64,000 bases of DNA from Amarolinea aalborgensis (GTDB lineage: Bacteria > Chloroflexota > Anaerolineae > SSC4 > Amarolineaceae), in contig NZ_UETR01000006.1 of the NCBI RefSeq assembly GCF_900491745.1, positions 186,001 through 250,000 of the forward strand, in the 5' to 3' direction. This document shows positions 17,096 through 26,566 of this stretch, piece after piece (within the stretch, counting starts at the first letter, position 1; the number at the start of each line of letters is the position of its first letter). Made by a program: the position numbers and the translations under genes. A model generated the notes under the pieces. The model was given only the letters and a program-made list of their open reading frames with translations, did not search any database and had not been told where the DNA came from.

Positions 17096-17735
17096 ATCCC
17101 CTTGCGCAGGCTGGCTGCGCCATCCAGCGTCGGGCAAGCCGGCAACGTTCTCGACAGCGAAGGCGCCTTACCCGGCGGGCCTGCGCAAGGTTGGGCGATG
17201 TTTCGGCAGGCAACCCTCGCAGGGGTCACTGGACATCACAGCGTTGACTTATGAGAACGTCGCGTGCCTCTGAGCGCGTCATCTTGCCACAGCCCTGCGA
17301 GGGGGAGGGGATCCCCTTGCGCAGGCTGGCTGCGCCATCCAGCGTCGGGCAAGCCGGCAACGTTCTCGACAGCGAAGGCGCCTTACCCGGCGGGCCTGCG
17401 CAAGGTTGGGCGATGTTTCGGTAGGCAACCCTCGCAGGGGTCACTGGACATCACAGCGTTGACTTATGAGAACGTCGCGTGCCTCTGAGCGCGTCATCTT
17501 GCCACAGCCCTGCGAGGGGGAGGGGATCCCCTTGCGCAGGCTGGCTGCGCCATCCAGCGTCGGGCAAGCCGGCAACGTTCTCGACAGCGAAGGCGCCTTA
17601 CCCGGCGGGCCTGCGCAAGGTTGGGCGATGTTTCGGTAGGCAACCCTCGCAGGGGTCACTGGACATCACAGCGTTGACTTATGAGAACGTCGCGTGCCTC
17701 TGAGCGCGTCATCTTGCCACAGCCCTGCGAGGGGG
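17096..17735. repeat. Tandem array of three 215-bp structured repeats
   Basis: Units begin at 17096, 17311 and 17526 and are almost identical. One visible difference is CGGCAGGC in unit 1 against CGGTAGGC in units 2 and 3. Each unit contains two inverted-repeat pairs: CCTTGCGCAGGC with GCCTGCGCAAGG about 70 bases apart, and CCCTCGCAGGG with CCCTGCGAGGG about 70 bases apart. Units 2 and 3 are joined at the palindrome GGGGATCCCC. The array ends next to the phoR stop codon. Repeated 72- and 74-codon frames on the two strands follow from the period and have no recognised domain or ribosome-binding site. The high identity implies recent amplification or gene conversion. Confidence 0.95.
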
Positions 17736-17736
17736 G

Positions 17737-18963
17737 TTAGGCGATGGGGAGCGTGAAGAAGAAGCGCGCGCCATGACCCAGGCTGCTTTCAACCCAGATT
17801 TGGCCGCCATGTCCTAACACAATATGGCGGGCGATGGAAAGTCCCAGCCCGGCGCCGGTTTCGCTGCCGCGCGAGCGGGCGCGATCGCTCTTGTAGAAGC
17901 GTTCAAAAATGCGCGGCAGCTCGCTGCTCGCGATTCCAGGACCTTCATCCCACACCGTGAAGACTGCCCAATGCCCGTCAGTCCAGCCGTCGGGCGGCGC
18001 CACGGGAGGAACATCTGCGCCTGCATGAAGGCTGCCGCTTTCGCAAACAACCGTCGTCGCCGCGATGCCTACGCGGCCGCCGACCGGGCTGAATTTGATC
18101 GCGTTGTGCAAGAGATTGGCTGCCACCTTCTGCACCTGTTCTGGATCTGCCAGCACGGGTTCGGCCACAGCCAGCGCCAGGTGCATCTGCACCTGTTTGC
18201 GTTCAGCCTGCGGCCGCAAACGCTCTACCACCGGTTCGATGATGGCCGCGGCTGGCGTTGGCAGTAGTTTCAGCAAGACCTGCCCGGACTCGATTTGGCT
18301 GAGATCAAAAAGCTCGCTTGCCAGCTGCTGCAAGGCGTCGGCTTGTGTGCTCATATTTTCCAACAAGCGGCGCGCCACCTGGGCGTCATCCAGCGCGCCC
18401 ATGCGCAGCGTTTCCAGCGTCAACTGAATGGCGGCAATGGGGGTGCGCAGGTCATGGGAGATATTGGCGACAAATTCACGCCGCGCGCGACCGAGGCGTT
18501 GCAATTCCGTAATATCCTCCAGAGCCAGCACCGCGCCTTGCTGCTGCACCGGGGCCGCGCGCACGCGCCAGAGGCGCGCCTTGAACGCGACTTGCCGTTC
18601 AACAGAAATCTGTCGTTCCAGCGCGTCTTGCACCGCCTGGTTGATTTCGTAACTCGGCAGCGCTTCGATTAGCAGCCTGCCGGGCGCCGCGTCCGGCCGG
18701 ATGATCTCCTGCACCTGCTCGTTGAACCACCGCAGGCGGCGCTCCTGATCCAGGATCACCAAGCCGCAGGTTGCCACCACCCCCAGCGCCTGACGTTGGG
18801 CCTCATGTGCAGAGAGCGCCCCGTTGATCTCGCCGATGGTGCGCTGTTGGCGCGCAAGTTGGTATTCAGATGCCGCGCGGCCAGTGTGCAGGCGTTGAGC
18901 CCACCAGGCCAAGCCCACGCTGAGCAACACCACCACCAACCAGCCAAATTCCATCATGTTCAT
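17737..18963 (-). CDS. phoR: Sensor histidine kinase PhoR
   Basis: A protein of 408 aa. A single N-terminal helix (GWLVVVLLSVGLAWWA) anchors it and there is no extracellular sensor domain, as in PhoR kinases that read phosphate through Pst and PhoU. A PAS-like region (about 60-150) includes GLVILDQERRLRWFNEQVQE. The HisKA box is FVANISHDLRTPIAAIQLTL near 165-184. The HATPase has LLHNAIKFSPVGGRVGI, DEGPGIASSELPRIFERFYK and GAGLGLSIARHIV. It phosphorylates the adjacent PhoB. The gene lies five bases after phoB, and its 3' end abuts the 215-bp repeat array. Confidence 0.93.
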   Translation of the reverse strand: MNMMEFGWLVVVLLSVGLAWWAQRLHTGRAASEYQLARQQRTIGEINGALSAHEAQRQALGVVATCGLVILDQERRLRWFNEQVQEIIRPDAAPGRLLIEALPSYEINQAVQDALERQISVERQVAFKARLWRVRAAPVQQQGAVLALEDITELQRLGRARREFVANISHDLRTPIAAIQLTLETLRMGALDDAQVARRLLENMSTQADALQQLASELFDLSQIESGQVLLKLLPTPAAAIIEPVVERLRPQAERKQVQMHLALAVAEPVLADPEQVQKVAANLLHNAIKFSPVGGRVGIAATTVVCESGSLHAGADVPPVAPPDGWTDGHWAVFTVWDEGPGIASSELPRIFERFYKSDRARSRGSETGAGLGLSIARHIVLGHGGQIWVESSLGHGARFFFTLPIA

Positions 18964-18968
18964 GACGC

Positions 18969-19661
18969 TTAGGCCTCGAAGCGGTAGCCCAAGCCGCGTA
19001 CGGTCTGGATATGGGCAGGGTGTGCGGGATCATCTTCGATCTTTTCACGCAGCCAGCGTACGTGTACATCCACGGTGCGATCGTCGCCAAAGAAATCTTG
19101 GCCCCAGACATGGTTCAGCAACAGATCGCGCGAGAGCACCGCGCCGCGGTGACGCATCAACTCGGCCAGCAGGCTGAATTCTTTGGGCTTCAGCGGCAGG
19201 TCAACGCCGTTGCGCGTGGCCCGGCGCGCAATGAGGTCAAGAACCAGGTTGCCGGCTTCCAGGGTGTCGCGCGGTGCGGTGCTGCGTGCGCGGCGCAAGA
19301 GCGCGCGCACGCGGGCCAACAGCTCTCCCAGGCTGAACGGCTTGGTCAGGTAATCATCCGCGCCGCTTTCCAGCCCCACGATTTTATCCAGTTCGCCGCT
19401 ACGCGCGGTCAGCATGAGGATGCCGCTGGCGGCCGTCGCGGGATCGCGACGCAAACTGCGGCAGACAGACAGCCCATCGAGTTCAGGCAGCATCAAGTCC
19501 AGAATCACAACGTCCGGCGCCTCCGCGCGGGCCAGCGCCAAGGCATCTAGCCCGGTGCCTGCCTGCAAGACCGTGTAGCCTTCCTTGTTCAGGTTATAGA
19601 CCAGCGCCTCACGTAAGGTGACTTCATCTTCCACGACCAGGATTGTCTGCGTCTCCTCCAC
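18969..19661 (-). CDS. phoB: Response regulator PhoB (OmpR family)
   Basis: A protein of 230 aa starting at GTG (19661). The receiver domain has the acidic pair in ILVVEDE, the phospho-acceptor in DVVILDLMLPELDG, a Thr in MLTARSG and the Lys in DDYLTKPFS. The C-terminal winged helix ends with HVWGQDFFGDDRTVDVHVRW and RGLGYRFEA, typical of OmpR/PhoB regulators. It should activate the pst unit under phosphate limitation, possibly through the phased TTAA elements upstream of pstS. Two genes of unknown function lie just upstream in the same direction (34-base gap). Confidence 0.93.
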   Translation of the reverse strand: MEETQTILVVEDEVTLREALVYNLNKEGYTVLQAGTGLDALALARAEAPDVVILDLMLPELDGLSVCRSLRRDPATAASGILMLTARSGELDKIVGLESGADDYLTKPFSLGELLARVRALLRRARSTAPRDTLEAGNLVLDLIARRATRNGVDLPLKPKEFSLLAELMRHRGAVLSRDLLLNHVWGQDFFGDDRTVDVHVRWLREKIEDDPAHPAHIQTVRGLGYRFEA

Positions 19662-19695
19662 ACCATCTTCTCCCTTCTCTCACGTCAATCCATCG

Positions 19696-20277
19696 CTAAA
19701 AATACCAGGCTGGGACATCACTCATCATCCACGTCAAACCAGGATAATGGCTTCTGATGATCAATTCAACGATGCGCGCTGTTTTTTCGGGAAAGTCAAT
19801 GGGGGCAAGCGCGTTGAGTTCAACACCAATCAGGTGTTTCCGCCCACTCTCAGTGCGCATCATCGCGGCATAGGTGATGGTGATCCGCTTCAGAATGCCG
19901 AGGATACTATAGATCACGTCAATGTCGTCTTTGTGTTCTCTTTCGCAGTATTCAATCAATCTCACAAAGAAGCGCTTGCCATAGTCCAATTTACAGATGT
20001 GAGTGAATTGAAGAGCAAATTCGTCTTGGGTTGTACTCGTGGCAAAAACGGTGGCAAACGCGTCGTTTATGAGCACCATGTTGTTTAGGCTCCTACGGCG
20101 CGTATCCCATTCCCGGCTGGCCTCCTGAAGCAAACGGCGGATGCGTTCTTGCACAAGGGCAATCGAACTAGCCTCTTTGATTACATAATCATCGAGATGC
20201 TCTCGATTTTTGGCGCAATGATCAATTGGTTCTGGCGCCCCAACCTCTAAACAAACGTTGAACCTCAAAAATTGCAT
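19696..20277 (-). CDS. Uncharacterised protein upstream of phoB
   Basis: A protein of 193 aa from the ATG at 20277. A GTG at 20304 gives nine more residues, and either start overlaps the end of the upstream gene (20222-20527). It is soluble and mainly helical, with a basic heptad-like stretch SIALVQERIRRLLQEASREW near 45-64, then LDYGKRFFVRLIEYCEREHK and a C-terminal half with RTESGRKHLIGVELNAL. No domain is recognised. Base composition is somewhat less GC-rich than the neighbouring Pho genes. The overlap and shared direction with the upstream gene suggest a coupled two-gene unit. Confidence 0.6.
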   Translation of the reverse strand: MQFLRFNVCLEVGAPEPIDHCAKNREHLDDYVIKEASSIALVQERIRRLLQEASREWDTRRRSLNNMVLINDAFATVFATSTTQDEFALQFTHICKLDYGKRFFVRLIEYCEREHKDDIDVIYSILGILKRITITYAAMMRTESGRKHLIGVELNALAPIDFPEKTARIVELIIRSHYPGLTWMMSDVPAWYF

Positions 20278-20527
20278 CTTGAAGTTGTTGGACGTGTTCT
20301 TCACCGTGGTCGCCGCGAAGTACCTCTTCGAGGTTTCCGGCCAAGATATTGTTCATTGCTTCGAGAACTGCAGGTCCATGTTGGGGGTATCTCTTGTCGC
20401 TCGTCCACAAGAGTTCCAATTGGCGAGCGAAGGGAAACTGTGAGAGTGTTGTAGGCTCCTCGCCCGGTCGAGATGGCGAGGGATGACCGAGTTTGAGGAT
20501 GTCGTTAGCATCATGCAAGGTAATCAT
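20222..20527 (-). CDS. Small uncharacterised protein, first gene of a two-gene unit
   Basis: A protein of 101 aa. The ATG at 20527 has AAGGAG seven bases upstream, so the longer frame to 20593 is rejected. It starts MITLHDANDILKLGHPSPSR and has a helical centre (FPFARQLELLWTSDKRYPQH) and an acidic C-terminal half (AGNLEEVLRGDHGEEHVQQL). No domain is recognised. It could be the regulatory or antitoxin-like member of a pair with the overlapping downstream gene, but nothing beyond size and overlap supports that. Confidence 0.6.
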   Translation of the reverse strand: MITLHDANDILKLGHPSPSRPGEEPTTLSQFPFARQLELLWTSDKRYPQHGPAVLEAMNNILAGNLEEVLRGDHGEEHVQQLQDAIFEVQRLFRGWGARTN

Positions 20528-20634
20528 GATTAGTCTCCTTATGACAACTGACCCTAACGATCCTATCCTAACACAGGAATAGCGATCATGCAATGTCAGC
20601 TGACCTACGACTAGCGGTTGGTTGACTGAAACCG

Positions 20635-20663
20635 TTGACTTAGCACGCGCTTGATGCTATAAT
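20635..20663 (+). promoter_or_regulatory. Near-consensus sigma-70-type promoter for the gene at 20704
   Basis: TTGACT (20635-20640), a 17-base spacer, then a perfect TATAAT (20658-20663). The start codon lies 40 bases after the -10 box, leaving a short leader. It is the clearest vegetative-type promoter in the window. Confidence 0.8.
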
Positions 20664-20703
20664 GGGGCCAAGTCAATCCGAGTAATCACAAGCAGGTGTC
20701 AAC

Positions 20704-21543
20704 ATGAATCAGACCCAGCAGCAAGTGTATGTTGAAGTGTGGCGCACCGCCACAGCCCTGGTAGATGCTGTCAATCGCATGGATCAGCGCAGCGCCCAGC
20801 GGCAGGTGGCTCTGCGCAGCCGCCTCGATACGCTGCTCGATGTATATGGCATCGGCGCACTGGTGCCTCTTTTCTACGCGCACGTCTCGGGCGGCGGACA
20901 TTATCCTCGTCGCTTCGCAACGCTCAGCAGCAGTGAGGCGCTGCTCGAACTTGGCCGCTGTCGCGATATGGAGGCCCCTCTCGAATCTACTTTTGCCCAT
21001 GTGTCGCTGCACCTGCGCCGGCATGGCCGCCAGCCCTGGCTGGCGGTGGACGTTCGACCCTTGTCTCTGGATGCCATGCTTGATCGGGCAGAATGCGAAC
21101 AGAGCCTGATTGCTGGCGAGGGCGATACGCTCGTGCTCAAGCTGTTGACCGGTCGTCTGTACATGAAACCGCGGCGCCAGGCCAGCCTGGATCCGGTGGA
21201 GGCGCGCTTGATCGAGGAAATGCCCAAAACGCATTTCAGCCTGCCTGAACAGGTTTGCGCCTTGCTGCTGTGGCGTGATTTTCAGCACGAAGAAGGCAAG
21301 CTGGACACGACCGCCATTCTTGCTTGGGCGGCCACCGTCCAGCATGTGATCGGGGTGCTCAACGGCCACAGCCTGAGCAGCGCACGCGCGGCCGCGCAAT
21401 ACGATGTAGACCCGGGCCTGGTGCGCAATCTACGCCAGCACCTCATGCAGACGGTCAAATTGACCAACAGCGCCGAACGCTACACGGTGTTCGATTACGC
21501 CCCCGCAACCGAGTTCAAGGGCGCCGCCAAAGCCGCGGCCTAA
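20704..21543 (+). CDS. Uncharacterised 279-aa protein with possible C-terminal helix-turn-helix
   Basis: It is a soluble protein with its own strong promoter and a following hairpin, hence a monocistronic unit. The N-terminal half is alpha/beta, with VDAVNRMDQRSAQRQVALRS and LLDVYGIGALVPLFYAHVSG. The C-terminal third is helical and contains SSARAAAQYDVDPGLVRNLR near 233-252, which has the spacing of a helix-turn-helix. The C-terminus is Ala-rich. No family was recognised. A DNA-binding regulator is one possibility. The clean promoter and terminator argue that the gene is real and expressed. Confidence 0.75.
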   Translation: MNQTQQQVYVEVWRTATALVDAVNRMDQRSAQRQVALRSRLDTLLDVYGIGALVPLFYAHVSGGGHYPRRFATLSSSEALLELGRCRDMEAPLESTFAHVSLHLRRHGRQPWLAVDVRPLSLDAMLDRAECEQSLIAGEGDTLVLKLLTGRLYMKPRRQASLDPVEARLIEEMPKTHFSLPEQVCALLLWRDFQHEEGKLDTTAILAWAATVQHVIGVLNGHSLSSARAAAQYDVDPGLVRNLRQHLMQTVKLTNSAERYTVFDYAPATEFKGAAKAAA

Positions 21544-21573
21544 CACTGTTTGAAACGACGGTTGATTGGAGCT

Positions 21574-21608
21574 GCAAAGGGCACGGAGATAATCTCCGTG
21601 CCCTTTGC
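21574..21608 (+). terminator. Strong hairpin terminator after the 20704 gene
   Basis: A perfect 16-base stem (GCAAAGGGCACGGAGA paired with its complement) closes a three-base loop. There is no long T-run after it on either strand, so it may rely on the stem or act in both directions. Confidence 0.8.
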
Positions 21609-21794
21609 ATTGGCCACGTACGTGCTGATTGAGAAGCAGGTTGTAAAACAGTTTACAGACGTGGCCTTGGGATACGGCGATAATGATTGAGCAAGTGTGA
21701 ATAGGCTGCATGCGCGCCCGTTTGTCGCATCGCCTTGCGATTAGTCTCGCACACGCTGTGATCGTTATGACGAGCAAGAAGCGGATCACCATTG

Positions 21795-22970
21795 ATGACT
21801 TTTTTCGGGCCATTGACCCCATTACGCGTATTTCGAGTCGTGCTCTTCGTCAAGGTGATTACCATCTTGGCCAGTCTCCTCGTGGCATTAGCCGTGGGCG
21901 ACCGAACCGCGCAGCAGCATTTGAGCCTTGCCATGTTCCTGGCTATCCTGATGCTCATTCTCTTTGGCGCCAACTGGTTGGAGGCGCGTCTGGGCGTCAG
22001 CGCCCTGGCCGTTGCGTTGGGGTTGGCAATTCCTTTGCAGGCGCTCGAATGGGGACTTACGCCGCTCTCACACGCACAAAACCTGTTGACCAACTTCGGC
22101 GCGGTTGAACCGTTTCTGTTCCTGGTGGCGCTGGTTATGCTGGCCGCCTGGCAGTACGGCTTGATCGGGGCCTTCTTAGCGGTTGTAGCTTCTTCTTCGA
22201 TGCACATGCTGGCGGTTGTCTGGTTCGATGGCCTGGCGCAGCTCAACTTCCTGGGGTTAGCCGCCCGCGGCTTCATCCTGGCTGCGGCGGGGCTAACCCC
22301 CATCTGGCTGCAGGAGCCGCGGCTGAAGTCAACCGAGCAGCGCACCCCATCCCCATCCACGCGGCCGTTGGGCGCAGCTTCTGTGCCCGCCGAAAAGCTC
22401 TCCACGGATGATCTGCGCCGTCGTCTCGCCCAGGTGCTGCTGAATGTGGATGCACACCTGGAAGGCATGGAAGATCTGCTCGACGATGCCGGCGCGCCGC
22501 TCCGGCACGCGCTGGCCGATGCGCGCCTGGACATTTCCCAGGCGCAGGCTCTGGTCAACCTGGCCGATTCGGCCTGCGCCTGCCGTTTGGGGCTGGAGGA
22601 AGCCGTGCGCCATCACGTGGCGACATTCCGTGAGCGCACCGGCGCCAGCGTGGCGCTGCACATGCAGTTGATGCCAGACAGCCTCGATCCAGAACAAGCG
22701 GCGGCCGCGTTTCACATTGTAGAGGAAAGCCTCGCCAGACTGGCGGCGCAGCCGGATGCGCATGCCAGCATTTCCTTGAAATGCAGCGGCAGCCATGTCG
22801 CGCTGAGCATCTATGGTCATCACAACGGCGCAGAAGCAGCCAACCGCACGAGTGAGAGCCGCATGAAAGCGCTGCGCCAACGGGTCGAAGCGGTCGGCGG
22901 CATGATCTGCATCAGCCACCAGGCGCAGAACGGCACCACCGTGGCCTGCGTCTTTCCGCGACGCGCCTAG
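21795..22970 (+). CDS. Membrane protein with degenerate histidine-kinase-like cytoplasmic region
   Basis: A protein of 391 aa. The ATG at 21795 directly follows a possible TTG start at 21792, and no strong ribosome-binding site is seen. Five or six hydrophobic helices occupy about residues 10-170. The cytoplasmic part (about 195-391) has a helical segment (LRRRLAQVLLNVDAHLEGME) resembling NarL-type kinase dimerisation regions, then IVEESLARLAAQPDAHASIS and a C-terminal LRQRVEAVGGMICISHQAQN with VACVFPRR, as in the ATPase domain of LiaS/NarX-like kinases. The phospho-acceptor histidine and the N and G boxes are not recognisable. It may be a sensor-like scaffold rather than an active kinase. 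It sits three bases before a TVP38 gene. Confidence 0.65.
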   Translation: MTFFGPLTPLRVFRVVLFVKVITILASLLVALAVGDRTAQQHLSLAMFLAILMLILFGANWLEARLGVSALAVALGLAIPLQALEWGLTPLSHAQNLLTNFGAVEPFLFLVALVMLAAWQYGLIGAFLAVVASSSMHMLAVVWFDGLAQLNFLGLAARGFILAAAGLTPIWLQEPRLKSTEQRTPSPSTRPLGAASVPAEKLSTDDLRRRLAQVLLNVDAHLEGMEDLLDDAGAPLRHALADARLDISQAQALVNLADSACACRLGLEEAVRHHVATFRERTGASVALHMQLMPDSLDPEQAAAAFHIVEESLARLAAQPDAHASISLKCSGSHVALSIYGHHNGAEAANRTSESRMKALRQRVEAVGGMICISHQAQNGTTVACVFPRRA

Positions 22971-22973
22971 CTC

Positions 22974-23666
22974 ATGTTCTCTCGATCACCCAAAATCACC
23001 CGGCGCGCCCTGGCGCTGACGTTCGTCTTGCTCAGCCTGGTAACCCTGGGCGCCATATACGGCCCGGCCTTGGTTGACCTGGTCAGCGACCGCGCCCGCG
23101 TCGAAGCCTGGCTGCGGGCGCTTGGCCCCTGGGCCCCGCTGGCGCTGATTGCCCTCAACACCATCCAAATCGTCTTTGCGCCCATCCCTGGCTATTTCGT
23201 ACAGGCCGCGGCTGGTTATCTCTTTGGCGTATTGGCCGGCGGCATCTACGGCGCCATTGGTATGCTTCTGGGCGGCGCGCTGGCGATGAACCTGGCGCGG
23301 TGGTATGGGCGTCCCCTGGTTGCGCGCCTGGCCGGGTCAGAACGGCTGCAGCGCTGGGAAGGCGTCATTCACAGCGACTCGATCTGGCCCTGGTTTCTGC
23401 TCCTGCTCGGACCGGTGGGCGACGTTCCCTACTACATTGCCGGCCTGACCCGCGTCTCTATTTGGAAAATCCTCGTCATTGCTCTGCTGGTGCGCGGCCC
23501 TTCCGTCTTCGTCGCGGCTGCGGTCGGCGCGGGCGTGATCAACATTCCACCAGTTTTGTGGCTTGCGTTCGGCGCCCTGCTTGTGATCGCCGCTCTCCTG
23601 GCTCATCGTTACCATGACCGCTTCGAGCGATGGGTGGATCACACGCTCCTGCGCCGCGTCGCCTAG
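22974..23666 (+). CDS. TVP38/TMEM64 family membrane protein (VTT domain)
   Basis: A protein of 230 aa with five or six membrane helices. The VTT/DedA-type core is seen in APIPGYFVQAAAGYLFGVLA, GGALAMNLARWYGRP and LLGPVGDVPYYIAGLTRVSI. The family is related to DedA proteins, for some of which lipid scrambling or flipping has been reported. The bacterial TVP38 role is not settled. The gene starts three bases after the sensor-like gene, so the two are probably co-transcribed. Confidence 0.88.
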   Translation: MFSRSPKITRRALALTFVLLSLVTLGAIYGPALVDLVSDRARVEAWLRALGPWAPLALIALNTIQIVFAPIPGYFVQAAAGYLFGVLAGGIYGAIGMLLGGALAMNLARWYGRPLVARLAGSERLQRWEGVIHSDSIWPWFLLLLGPVGDVPYYIAGLTRVSIWKILVIALLVRGPSVFVAAAVGAGVINIPPVLWLAFGALLVIAALLAHRYHDRFERWVDHTLLRRVA

Positions 23667-23706
23667 ACTTCCGAACCTTCGCAGACTTCGAAAGCCTCCG
23701 AAGTCT
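23665..23706. repeat. CTTCCGAAGTCT-family palindromic repeat
   Basis: The stretch has AGACTTCCGAA at one end and CTCCGAAGTCT at the other, with an internal GACTTCGAAAG, forming an imperfect inverted repeat right after the TVP38 stop. Related copies lie at 33573-33603 and 60679-60742. It could serve as a weak terminator. Confidence 0.6.
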
Positions 23707-23825
23707 AAAATCTGCTGCTTCAATGTGATTTACATCAGCCTATCCTGCACGGTACTTGTGGTAAAATAGACAAGCCCCGTGCAAAATCCATTTTTCCTGC
23801 AAACCTGTAGAAAGGCATTCACGAT

Positions 23826-25865
<2,040 letters not shown>

Positions 25866-25885
25866 GCGCCGTCTAACTTAACCAT

Positions 25886-25915
25886 AAAGGGGCAGGTTAA
25901 ACAACCTGCCCCTTT
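25886..25915 (+). terminator. Hairpin terminator after the HdrD-like gene
   Basis: A 13-base stem (AAAGGGGCAGGTT with its complement) around the loop AAAC, 20 bases after the stop codon and between convergent genes. The following bases are TTTGTGGTTT, a weak T-rich tail. Confidence 0.8.
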
Positions 25916-25935
25916 GTGGTTTCAGCGGTGTTGGC

Positions 25936-26565
25936 TCATGGGAAATATAACCGTTTCAGCCAGGACACCAGAATGTCAACCTGCGCAACGTCAGGATCGA
26001 GATACCGCGCCGTGATGGCTGTACCCAGAGGTTTGCCGGGTTCTACTTGCCAGGCCAGCCACGTGTGGATGATAGCCTTAGGTTCTGCAAGTTGCGTAAA
26101 ACGTCTTTCGCCTTCCGGGATCGCCGCCACACTCGATAGGACATGCTTGAACAGGGGAGATTCTATCGGCACGAGAAACCGCAAGAAGTCCTCCAGGATG
26201 CCCGTAGTTTGGTTATCCGGCATGATCCAAATGCCCACGCGCGGCAGCAATTGATCGTCAGGTGGATCAAGAATGGTACCATCTGGTAATGGGTCCTCCG
26301 GCACACCTCGATACCCGACACTAATAAGCCGATTCCGCAGTGAGTGCCAACGTGAACTCAGGTCAATGTCAGCGTCAATGACCACTCCGACAATATCGCC
26401 ATCCTCGCTTGCTCTCAGGCGAGTAGAAATACTATCCAGCAGTCGGTTGATGCCTTTGAGTGGTTTGATCTCATCAAGTTGCGGCACTCCTCGATTCCCG
26501 CACAAGTGCTTAAGGACGTGCTCATCGTCATCGCCCTCGACCAGAAGGATTCTCTTTGCAGCCAT
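25936..26565 (-). CDS. TOPRIM-domain protein (DUF3226/DUF4435-like), second gene of an ATPase/TOPRIM pair
   Basis: A protein of 209 aa. The ATG at 26565 begins one base after the stop of the upstream ATPase gene. The N-terminus KRILLVEGDDDEHVLKHLC carries the TOPRIM glutamate, and GDIVGVVIDADIDLSSRW near 55-75 carries the DxD pair, so the metal-binding set of a TOPRIM nuclease is present. The middle PRVGIWIMPDNQTTGILEDF is typical of DUF3226-like proteins. These proteins occur next to OLD/ABC-type ATPases and are thought to be nuclease effectors of defence-like systems such as PARIS (AriB) or a split version of OLD/Gabija GajA. The assignment to a named system is not possible from sequence alone. 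Confidence 0.82.
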   Translation of the reverse strand: MAAKRILLVEGDDDEHVLKHLCGNRGVPQLDEIKPLKGINRLLDSISTRLRASEDGDIVGVVIDADIDLSSRWHSLRNRLISVGYRGVPEDPLPDGTILDPPDDQLLPRVGIWIMPDNQTTGILEDFLRFLVPIESPLFKHVLSSVAAIPEGERRFTQLAEPKAIIHTWLAWQVEPGKPLGTAITARYLDPDVAQVDILVSWLKRLYFP

Positions 26566-26566
26566 G

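Noticed and set aside
17226..17703. Repeated 72- and 74-codon frames on both strands of the 215-bp array
   Set aside because: They recur only because the DNA is repeated, have no ribosome-binding site and no recognised domain. The repeat is better explained as structured non-coding DNA.
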